A DNA stretch of 8,825 nucleotides from the NCBI GenBank assembly GCA_031284225.1, contig JAITAH010000175.1:1-8825 (forward strand), given 5' to 3'. This DNA comes from Dysgonamonadaceae bacterium (GTDB taxonomy: Bacteria > Bacteroidota > Bacteroidia > Bacteroidales > Azobacteroidaceae). The position numbers were made by a program, and so were the translations under genes. The notes under the pieces are model-generated. The model did no database searches. It was not told the DNA's origin and worked only from the letters and a program-made list of their open reading frames with translations. This document shows, piece by piece, positions 1-6,108 of this stretch (the stretch's first letter is position 1; each line of letters begins with the position of its first letter).

Positions 1-1170
1 TGGAACATGCAGATGGCCAAAGAATATTTCCTGTGGTACTGCCTGCTGTCGGTTGGCGTATTCGGATTTTTCATTTCGATCGACTTGTTCACGATGTTCA
101 TGTTCTACGAAGTCGCCCTGATACCGATGTACCTGCTGATTGGTCTGTGGGGCACCGGCAAAAAAGAATATTCCGCCATGAAACTGACGTTGATGCTGAT
201 GGGCGGTTCCGCTTTTCTGATGATCGGCATTATCGGCGTTTATTATGCTTCGGGACATACAACGATGAATTTGGTAGAAATTGCTCAACTTTCGATACCC
301 ATTGAATACCAGCGCTGGCTGTTCCCGGCTACATTCTTGGGCTTCGGCGTTTTGGGCGCCTTGTTTCCGTTTCATACTTGGTCGCCCGATGGCCATGCTT
401 CGGCGCCGACGGCCGTTTCGATGCTTCACGCCGGCGTATTGATGAAATTGGGCGGTTACGGCTGTTTCCGCGTAGCCATGTATCTGATGCCCGAAGCCGC
501 TCAGGAATTGGGCTGGATATTTTTAATTTTAACCGGTATTAGTGTCGTGTACGGCGCCTTCAGCGCCGTAGTCCAGACCGATTTGAAATACATAAACGCC
601 TATTCTTCGGTGAGCCATTGCGGCTTGGTACTGTTCGCCATTCTGATGATGAACCAAACGGCGATGATCGGCGCCGTGATGCAAATGCTTTCGCACGGTT
701 TGATGACAGCCCTGTTCTTCGCCCTGATCGGGTTGATATACGGCCGCACCCACACGCGCGACATCCGCGAGATGGGCGGCTTGATGAAAATCATGCCCTT
801 TGCCTCCGTCTGTTACGTAATTGCCGGTTTGGCCTCGCTGGGCTTACCGGGATTGAGCGGATTCGTAGCGGAAATGACCATTTTTGTCGGCTCGTTCCAA
901 CATGCCGATCTGTTCCATCGCCTATTGACGGTGGGGGCTTGCTGCTCGATTGTAATTACCGCCGTTTATATTCTGCGGACCGTCGGTAAAATCCTTTACG
1001 GCCCGGTGCAGGATAAACATCATATCGGTTTGCCGGATGCGGCTTGGTACGAAAAAGTATCCGTGGTGGTATTGATTATCGGCATTGCGTTTATTGGAAT
1101 GTATCCTTTGGGCGTTTCCGACATGATTAGCGACAGTCTGAACCCCATTATTGCCAAATTAAACTTCTAA
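1..1170 (+). CDS. nuoM: NADH-quinone oxidoreductase subunit M (5'-truncated)
   Basis: Proton-pumping, antiporter-like inner-membrane subunit of respiratory complex I. The frame is open from base 1 to the stop at 1168-1170, giving 389 visible codons. The family is usually about 500 residues, so roughly 110 N-terminal residues lie upstream, and the ATG at 7 is internal. The visible part is very hydrophobic, with many membrane helices. Family landmarks are the TM5 glutamate in FYEVALIPMYLLIGLWG (codon 37), PFHTWSPDGH near codons 123-132, the TM8 lysine in VLMKLGGYG (codon 149), and SLGLPGLSGFVAE with its glutamate at codon 291. The oddity is leucine (codon 118), seven residues before the PFH histidine, where the TM7 lysine is normally found. 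Only 4 bases separate it from nuoN, the usual nuo operon order. Family assignment is secure. Confidence 0.96.
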   Translation, partial: WNMQMAKEYFLWYCLLSVGVFGFFISIDLFTMFMFYEVALIPMYLLIGLWGTGKKEYSAMKLTLMLMGGSAFLMIGIIGVYYASGHTTMNLVEIAQLSIPIEYQRWLFPATFLGFGVLGALFPFHTWSPDGHASAPTAVSMLHAGVLMKLGGYGCFRVAMYLMPEAAQELGWIFLILTGISVVYGAFSAVVQTDLKYINAYSSVSHCGLVLFAILMMNQTAMIGAVMQMLSHGLMTALFFALIGLIYGRTHTRDIREMGGLMKIMPFASVCYVIAGLASLGLPGLSGFVAEMTIFVGSFQHADLFHRLLTVGACCSIVITAVYILRTVGKILYGPVQDKHHIGLPDAAWYEKVSVVVLIIGIAFIGMYPLGVSDMISDSLNPIIAKLNF

Positions 1171-1174
1171 AAAT

Positions 1175-2623
1175 ATGGATTTTAGTAACTTTTTATTTCT
1201 GGGACAGGAAATAGGACTGGTTGTCCTCTTTGTCGTTTTATTCTTATACGATACGTTCTGTTCCGAAAAAGGTAAAAAATATTTTCAGGGCATTGCCGCG
1301 GCCTTGTTTGCCCTTCTGACCTTTTATGGCTTCTGGCCGTTCGTAGCAGGAAGTTCCGGTTATTGGGAAGGCAGCGCGTTCGGCGGACTGTACCTCACGT
1401 CGCCGATGATTGTCTTAATGAAGAATATTTTGAATGTGGCGACACTGATTGTTTTTCTGCAATCCCACAAATGGTTGTCTTCCGAAGGAACGGCGCATAA
1501 GCAGGGCGAATTTTACGCCATCACGCTGATTACGCTGCTGGGTATGTATCTGATGGTTTCCGCCGGCAATTTCATGATGTTGTATATTGGGATGGAAACA
1601 GCTTCCTTGCCTTTGGCTTGCTTGGCCGCTTTTAATAAATACAGGGAAAAATCGGCCGAAGCCGGTGTGAAATACATTCTGATTGCTGCCTTTTCGTCGG
1701 GAATTATGTTGTTTGGATTGTCATTTCTCTATGGCGGATTGGGCACGCTCTATTTTTTCGACATGGCCGCAGGAAACATGACTTCTCCGTTGGTGATTCT
1801 GGGATTTGTATTTTTCTTCGGCGGATTGGGCTTCAAGCTCTCGCTGGTGCCTTTCCATCTGTGGACCGCCGATGTGTACGAGGGCGCGCCAACGTCCGTA
1901 ACCGCCTATTTATCGGTAGTCTCCAAAGGCGCCGCCGCTTTTGCTTTGATTTTTGCATTGTATAAGGTGTTCGGATCGATAGAAATGGTTTGGCATTCTA
2001 TTCTTTGGTGGCTGTCCGTGCTCACGATTACCTTAGGAAACCTGTTTGCCATTCGTCAGACCGATATCAAACGCTTTTTTGCTTTTTCGTCGATTTCGCA
2101 GGCGGGATACATTTTGCTGGGAATCATTGCCGGTACGGCGCACGGGATGACGACAACGGTTTATTATGTATTGGTTTATCTCTTTTCCAACTTAGCCGCT
2201 TTCGGTGTTATCGCCGCGGTAGAACAGAAAACGCAGGGCGATACCCGCATCGCTGCTTTCAACGGATTGTACAAATCCAATCCGGTATTGGCGTTCGTAA
2301 TGATGCTGGCTGTTTTTTCCTTGGGAGGGATTCCCCCGTTTGCCGGATTTTTCAGTAAATTCTTAATTTTTACGGCGGCTTATGCCCAAGGCAACTATAT
2401 ATTGGTGTTTATTGCGCTCTTAAATACGGTTATTTCTTTGTATTATTACTTATTAATTGTTAAAGCCATGTTTATCTGCGAAAACGGCGAACAGGCGGTA
2501 ACGCCATTTCACACCGACTCATACAACCGGATGAGCCTCTATATTTGCGTTACCGGTATCTTTGTCGTCGGTATTTTGAGTGGCATCTACGAAGGAATCG
2601 GAGCATTGAGTTTTGGGATATAA
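1175..2623 (+). CDS. nuoN: NADH-quinone oxidoreductase subunit N
   Basis: Complete 482-residue proton-translocating membrane subunit of complex I, close to the usual length of about 485, and normally the last gene of a nuo operon. The protein is almost entirely transmembrane helices. Conserved residues expected of the antiporter-like family are present: the TM5 glutamate E141 in YIGMETASLPL, the TM7 lysine K221 in GFKLSLVPFHLW (seven residues before H228), and the TM12 lysine K395 in GGIPPFAGFFSKF. The segment GVKYILIAAFSSG is also typical of NuoN. The ATG at 1175 lies 4 bases after the nuoM stop, so the two genes are probably translationally coupled. A promoter-like element for the next operon begins in its last codons. 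No convincing terminator follows the stop. Confidence 0.97.
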   Translation: MDFSNFLFLGQEIGLVVLFVVLFLYDTFCSEKGKKYFQGIAAALFALLTFYGFWPFVAGSSGYWEGSAFGGLYLTSPMIVLMKNILNVATLIVFLQSHKWLSSEGTAHKQGEFYAITLITLLGMYLMVSAGNFMMLYIGMETASLPLACLAAFNKYREKSAEAGVKYILIAAFSSGIMLFGLSFLYGGLGTLYFFDMAAGNMTSPLVILGFVFFFGGLGFKLSLVPFHLWTADVYEGAPTSVTAYLSVVSKGAAAFALIFALYKVFGSIEMVWHSILWWLSVLTITLGNLFAIRQTDIKRFFAFSSISQAGYILLGIIAGTAHGMTTTVYYVLVYLFSNLAAFGVIAAVEQKTQGDTRIAAFNGLYKSNPVLAFVMMLAVFSLGGIPPFAGFFSKFLIFTAAYAQGNYILVFIALLNTVISLYYYLLIVKAMFICENGEQAVTPFHTDSYNRMSLYICVTGIFVVGILSGIYEGIGALSFGI

Positions 2624-2642
2624 AAAAAATACCTTATCTTTG
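2612..2642 (+). promoter_or_regulatory. Bacteroidota-type promoter P1 for the exbB operon
   Basis: TTTG at 2612-2615, 19 bases, then TATCTTTG at 2635-2642. This fits the known Bacteroidota consensus (-33 TTTG, 19-21 bases, -7 TAnnTTTG) at every fixed position. The -33 element lies inside the last nuoN codons and the -7 box just after its stop. Initiation would fall near 2649, giving a leader of about 190 bases before exbB. It is assigned by motif and spacing only. Confidence 0.55.
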
Positions 2643-2726
2643 GCAGCAAATTCATAATACCGAATAAAAGAAAAACACGCATGAAACTGTTAACATATCG
2701 TAAAAACAGAGTGAATAATTTCTTTT

Positions 2727-2759
2727 TTTGGTAGGTTTGTGATAAATTAGTTATATTTG
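2727..2759 (+). promoter_or_regulatory. Bacteroidota-type promoter P2 for the exbB operon
   Basis: TTTG at 2727-2730, 21 bases, then TATATTTG at 2752-2759, again matching the -33/-7 consensus at all fixed positions. Initiation near 2766 would give a leader of about 70 AT-rich bases before the exbB start at 2837. A second TTTG at 2736-2739 is too close to the -7 box to serve as the -33 element. This is the better-placed of the two candidates. The remaining bases of the 2624-2836 gap show no clear RNA structure or operator. Confidence 0.65.
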
Positions 2760-2836
2760 CGGTGAATTAAACGAAACAACAATAAAATGATATTAATAAT
2801 TCAATTTATCTAACTTAAAAAGAATTCTATTTTGGT

Positions 2837-3652
2837 ATGGAAGCAAAAAAAACAAAAAGAGAAAGTAAAAAATCTCGTGGTATCTCTGCATTTTTGGTGA
2901 TCATTGTTGCCTTGATTTTAGCAGAATTGTTCTATTTCTACGTTTTGGGTAATCCCGCTAATTTTGAAGGTGGCACACGTGCCGGACACCCGCTTAACGG
3001 GAATCTTTTAGGAACCATGTTCAAAGGTGGTTTTGTGGTGCCTATCATCATGACGTTGTTATTAACGGTAATCATTTTGAGTGTTGAACGTTTCTTTGCC
3101 CTGTCGAAAGCGAAAGGCAAAGGCAATCTGATTAACTTTGTGTATGAAGTGAAAGGCGAGTTGAAAAAAGGCAATTTGGATGCTGCCGAAGCGCTTTGTG
3201 CAAAACAAAAAGGTTCCGTAGCCGCTATCGTGGACGCCGGTCTGAAAAAATACAAAGAAATGGAAGGCGTGAACATTCCGAAAGAACAAAAAATAGAGGA
3301 AATTAAAGCGGAAATCGAAGAAGCGACGGCATTGGAATTACCTTCGATGCAACAAAATTTGCCGATTATCGCTACCATCTCTACCCTGGGTACATTGATG
3401 GGGCTGTTCGGAACTGTGTTGGGGATGATCAAATCGTTTGCCGCTTTGGGTAATGCCGGCGCGGTTGACTCGGTGGCTCTTTCGGTCGGTATTTCGGAAG
3501 CGCTTGTAAATACCGCTACCGGTATCGCTACCGGTGCATTGGCTATTATCAGCTACTCGTATTTCAGTGGTAAAATCGATAATATGACTTATGCCATCGA
3601 CGAAATGGGTTTTGCACTGACCCAAACGTACGCAGAAACTCATAATTCATAA
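2837..3652 (+). CDS. exbB: MotA/TolQ/ExbB-family proton channel protein
   Basis: A 271-residue inner-membrane stator protein. With ExbD it should conduct protons and energise TonB. A basic N-terminus (residues 3-14, many Lys/Arg) is followed by a predicted membrane segment at 16-37, a short outside loop, TM2 at 64-83, a large cytoplasmic domain at about 85-174 containing a charged KIEEIKAEIEEAT stretch, TM3 at 175-198 and TM4 at 221-243. The channel core is clear: LGTLMGLFGTVLGMI holds a threonine (T193) matching E. coli ExbB T148, and EALVNTATG holds T226 matching T181. The extra N-terminal helix, compared with three in E. coli ExbB, seems common in Bacteroidota from memory. The downstream exbD and tonB genes favour a Ton role over TolQ or MotA. 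The start is the first ATG in frame after the promoters. Confidence 0.93.
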   Translation: MEAKKTKRESKKSRGISAFLVIIVALILAELFYFYVLGNPANFEGGTRAGHPLNGNLLGTMFKGGFVVPIIMTLLLTVIILSVERFFALSKAKGKGNLINFVYEVKGELKKGNLDAAEALCAKQKGSVAAIVDAGLKKYKEMEGVNIPKEQKIEEIKAEIEEATALELPSMQQNLPIIATISTLGTLMGLFGTVLGMIKSFAALGNAGAVDSVALSVGISEALVNTATGIATGALAIISYSYFSGKIDNMTYAIDEMGFALTQTYAETHNS

Positions 3653-3657
3653 TTATC

Positions 3658-3679
3658 ATTGATTAATTGATTATTGATT
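3658..3679 (+). repeat. Triple ATTGATT direct repeat between exbB and exbD
   Basis: Three exact copies of ATTGATT start at 3658, 3666 and 3673 and fill most of the 28-base gap between the exbB stop and the first exbD start. No Shine-Dalgarno sequence is visible, so this AT-rich stretch is effectively the ribosome-binding region of exbD. It may be a low-complexity slippage product. Confidence 0.45.
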
Positions 3680-3680
3680 T

Positions 3681-4367
3681 ATGTCAAAAGTAAAAGTAAA
3701 AAAGCAAAGTACGTTCATCGACATGACGGCGATGAGTGATGTTACTGTTCTTTTGCTTACTTTCTTTATGTTGACATCTACCTTTATTGCCAAGGAACCG
3801 GTACAGGTTAATACGCCCAGTTCGGTTTCCGAAATCAAAATACCGGATTCCAATATCATGACTATTTTAGTCGATAAACAAGGAAAAATATTTCTGAGTT
3901 TGGAATACCAGCAGGATCAGGTAGTGGAAACATTGAGGGCAGTGGGTGCCGACTACGGTTATACGTTTACGCCCAAGCAAGAAGAACGTTTCAAAAAATT
4001 AAAATCGTTTGGAGTGCCCGTTACCGCGATGTCCACATTCTTGGACATGTCTGTCGAAAAACAGGATGCTTATATGAGGGATGTTGCCAACCCGCGGGTG
4101 GGTATTCCGACGGATAGTTTGGAAGTAAAAGACGCTTTAGGCGTTATCTCGAAGGATAATGAATTTAAACGCTGGGTGAGCCATGCAACACAGATCCGGG
4201 ATGAATCTCGAAAAGAAAATCCGGATATGCCCGAATTGCAAATCGCCATCAAAGCGGATAAAGATACCAATTATCCCGTGGTGAAAAAAGTGATGGATGA
4301 TTTAAGAGCCATGCGGAAAAACCGCTATCTGTTGATCACCAATTTGAAAACGGCTTCCAGTGAGTGA
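3681..4367 (+). CDS. exbD: ExbD-family biopolymer transport protein, first copy (long form)
   Basis: Single-pass inner-membrane partner of ExbB, 228 residues against about 140 for E. coli ExbD. A short basic N-terminus (KVKVKK) leads into the helix at about 12-36, FIDMTAMSDVTVLLLTFFML, with D20 at the position of the essential proton-carrying aspartate (E. coli D25). The periplasmic fold starts at about 59 (MTILVDKQGKIFLSL) and ends in the typical ExbD block at 184-220 (ELQIAIKADKDTNYPVVKKVMDDL). Between them, about residues 79-180 form a soluble, charged insertion much longer than in the short form. The usual proline before the aspartate motif is alanine (A17). It lies 28 bases after exbB and 34 bases before a second, distinct exbD. 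Confidence 0.92.
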   Translation: MSKVKVKKQSTFIDMTAMSDVTVLLLTFFMLTSTFIAKEPVQVNTPSSVSEIKIPDSNIMTILVDKQGKIFLSLEYQQDQVVETLRAVGADYGYTFTPKQEERFKKLKSFGVPVTAMSTFLDMSVEKQDAYMRDVANPRVGIPTDSLEVKDALGVISKDNEFKRWVSHATQIRDESRKENPDMPELQIAIKADKDTNYPVVKKVMDDLRAMRKNRYLLITNLKTASSE

Positions 4368-4401
4368 AGTGAAAGGTTTAATCTGACAAAAGAAAAAACA
4401 A

Positions 4402-5118
4402 ATGGCAGAAATACAAGCGAACGATCACGGCTCGGATGGCAAAAAAAATAAACAGAAAAAACAAACCCTGCGTGTCGATTTCACCCCGATGGTGGATATG
4501 AATATGCTTTTGATTACGTTTTTTATGTTTTGTACTACGCTTTTGAAGCCGCAGACAATGAACCTCAACATGCCGACGAAAGACGACGTGAAGGAAGAAG
4601 AAAAACAGCAAGTTAAAGAATCGGGAGCAATTACTTTTCTCTTGGGAGCTGAAAATCAGCTGTTTTATTACGAAGGGATGCCTAAAGACGAAAAAACCGG
4701 CGTAGATCATTACGATAATCCGGATTTCTTACAGCTTTCGGCGTATGATGATAGTGAAAATGGACTTCGTTCCTATTTGTTGAAAAGAAACACAGGTACT
4801 TACGAAAAAATACAGGTGTTAAAAACGCAATTGCAGAAACAGCAAATACCCGATTCCATTTTCAGGCAAAAGTCCAAGGAAATTTACGATGAAGCCAAAA
4901 ACAATCCGAACATTGTGGTTCCTACGGTAATCATCAAACCAACGGATTTATCGACCTATAAAAACATGGTGGACGTGTTGGACGAAATGTTGGTAACCAA
5001 CATTGGCGCTTATGCGATCATTGATTTGCAGGACGGCGACCGTTATCTGTTGTATAAAAAAACAGGTAATCCGGAATATTTATCGGATGATCAACGTGCA
5101 CAAGAAGGAAAGAAATAA
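4402..5118 (+). CDS. exbD: ExbD-family biopolymer transport protein, second copy (long form)
   Basis: Second ExbD paralogue, 238 residues. A hydrophilic, lysine-rich cytoplasmic N-terminus (1-24) precedes the membrane helix at about 27-48, VDFTPMVDMNMLLITFFMF, which keeps the classical TPMVD motif with D32 as the presumed proton-carrying aspartate. A Lys/Glu-rich stretch (60-73) follows, then a beta segment (76-90), a long insertion (about 91-170) with a Gln/Lys-rich probable helix, and the ExbD C-terminal block at 174-207 (TVIIKPTDLSTYKNMVDVLD). Sequence identity to the first ExbD is low outside these blocks, so this is an old divergence and not a recent copy. Co-transcription with the first exbD suggests a heterodimer; that is inference. 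It ends 12 bases before tonB. Confidence 0.92.
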   Translation: MAEIQANDHGSDGKKNKQKKQTLRVDFTPMVDMNMLLITFFMFCTTLLKPQTMNLNMPTKDDVKEEEKQQVKESGAITFLLGAENQLFYYEGMPKDEKTGVDHYDNPDFLQLSAYDDSENGLRSYLLKRNTGTYEKIQVLKTQLQKQQIPDSIFRQKSKEIYDEAKNNPNIVVPTVIIKPTDLSTYKNMVDVLDEMLVTNIGAYAIIDLQDGDRYLLYKKTGNPEYLSDDQRAQEGKK

Positions 5119-5130
5119 AAAAAGAAGGTT

Positions 5131-5943
5131 ATGACAAAAGATATTGATTTAACCGCTCAGCGATGGTTAGACTTGATTTTCGCTGACAGGAACAAGCAAT
5201 ACGGCGCTTATGTGTTGCGTGAGGAATCCGGAAAACGCCACCTGAAATCCTTGTTGATTGTTGCAATCGCAGGTATGGCGCTGATATTTCTTCCGAAACT
5301 CATTAAATCGGTTATTCCAGAACCTGCTGTACAAACGGAGGTTACGGAAGTAAGCATGACGGATCTCACTACTGAAGTTCCCGAAGAAGATCAAATCAAG
5401 CAAATTGAAAACGTGCCTCCTCCCCCACAGTTGAAGGAAACGGTTCAGTTTACGCCTCCCGTCATTAAAAAAGACGAAGAAGTAACCAATGAATTGATCT
5501 CCCAACAGGAATTGACCGAAAATAAAGCGGACATTTCCGTTAAAACGGTAGAAGGGGTGAAAGAAGGTGGTGTGGACATCGCCGACTTGCAAGACCACAA
5601 AGTAGTGGTTCAGGATGATAAGCCGCAAATCTTCTCGCATGTGGAAGTGATGCCGTCTTTCCCCGGTGGAGAAGCGGCCATGATGAAATGGTTGTATGAA
5701 AATATTCCCTATCCGGTTATTGCTCAGGAACAAGGTATTCAAGGACGTGTTGTTATCCGTTTCGTAGTCGGTCCCGACGGATCGGTAGGCGCGCCGGAAA
5801 TCGTACGTTCGTTGGATCCGAGTTGCGACAAGGAAGCCCTTCGGGCGATCAAAAAGATGCCGAAATGGATTCCCGGAAAACAAAACGGTCAGGCGGTATC
5901 CGTATATTATACCTTGCCGGTGTTGTTTAAATTGCAGAATTAA
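5131..5943 (+). CDS. tonB: Energy transducer TonB, first copy
   Basis: A 270-residue TonB that would span the periplasm and pass energy from ExbB/ExbD to outer-membrane TonB-dependent transporters. The cytoplasmic N-terminus (1-37) is longer than in E. coli and carries DRNKQYGAYVLRE (19-31). A histidine (H37) sits at the start of the single membrane helix (38-54), perhaps analogous to E. coli TonB H20. The periplasmic linker (about 60-170) is acidic and proline-bearing, with PPPP at 96-99 and a SQQELTENKADIS segment near 124-136. The C-terminal TonB domain spans 171-270: MPSFPGGEAAMMKWL, a YP pair at 194-195, GIQGRVVIRFVV, and a final PKWIPG...YYTLPVLFKL. The start follows AGAAGG by only two bases. 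It begins 12 bases after exbD, and a 165-base gap follows. Confidence 0.95.
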   Translation: MTKDIDLTAQRWLDLIFADRNKQYGAYVLREESGKRHLKSLLIVAIAGMALIFLPKLIKSVIPEPAVQTEVTEVSMTDLTTEVPEEDQIKQIENVPPPPQLKETVQFTPPVIKKDEEVTNELISQQELTENKADISVKTVEGVKEGGVDIADLQDHKVVVQDDKPQIFSHVEVMPSFPGGEAAMMKWLYENIPYPVIAQEQGIQGRVVIRFVVGPDGSVGAPEIVRSLDPSCDKEALRAIKKMPKWIPGKQNGQAVSVYYTLPVLFKLQN

Positions 5944-6005
5944 AATTTCAACGGTTCCGTAAATGTCCGATCGCTTAGAGAAGCTGCGGAGGAAGTGATT
6001 TTTCT

Positions 6006-6063
6006 CGTATATCGAACCTTGATCGGGGTTATTTGGAAAAATAACCGATATACGTTTTGTTTT
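6006..6063 (+). terminator. Interrupted long hairpin with T-rich tail (attenuator or terminator candidate)
   Basis: The right arm AAATAACCGATATACG (6039-6054) is the exact reverse complement of CGTATATCGGTTATTT. The left arm (6006-6034) is that same sequence with 13 extra bases in the middle (about 6014-6026), leaving a GGAA loop at 6035-6038. TTTTGTTTT (6055-6063) follows the stem directly, as in an intrinsic terminator. AACC at 6015-6018, inside the extra bases, could instead pair with GGTT at 6027-6030. It sits in the 165-base gap between the two tonB genes. Partial termination lowering expression of the downstream genes is the simplest reading; an RNA-processing site or protein-binding palindrome is also possible. 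Confidence 0.5.
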
Positions 6064-6108
6064 ACTAACGTGGTTAAAATTAGTATTACTCTTAAAAAAT
6101 TTAAGATC

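Noticed and set aside
2540..2547. TATATTTG inside nuoN as another promoter -7 box
   Set aside because: There is no TTTG at the required distance upstream, and it lies within conserved coding sequence.
2681..2734. A 17-codon ORF (MKLLTYRKNRVNNFFFW) between P1 and P2 that could be a leader peptide
   Set aside because: It is short enough to occur by chance, has no clear ribosome-binding site, overlaps the P2 -33 element and is not followed by an attenuator-like structure.
2741..2810. GATAAATT/AATTTATC inverted repeat flanking the P2 -7 box as an operator
   Set aside because: It is only 8 bp, in very AT-rich DNA, with 54 bases between the arms; it is expected by chance and does not match a Fur box I can recognise.
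5167..5883. Long open frame of 238 codons on the minus strand opposite tonB
   Set aside because: It is a shadow of the tonB frame, with a Phe/Arg/His/Asn-rich composition and no recognisable domain. The minus-strand frame at 2938-3432 opposite exbB is rejected for the same reason.
5966..5990. Imperfect hairpin TCCG/CGGA with inner GCTT/AAGC after the first tonB, as a terminator
   Set aside because: The stem is two 4-bp pieces split by mismatches, and the T run comes about ten bases later, so support is weak.
5995..6108. Upstream in-frame ATG adding 38 residues to the second TonB
   Set aside because: The added residues do not resemble a TonB N-terminus, the stretch overlaps the hairpin at 6006-6063, and the first TonB aligns from the methionine at 6109.
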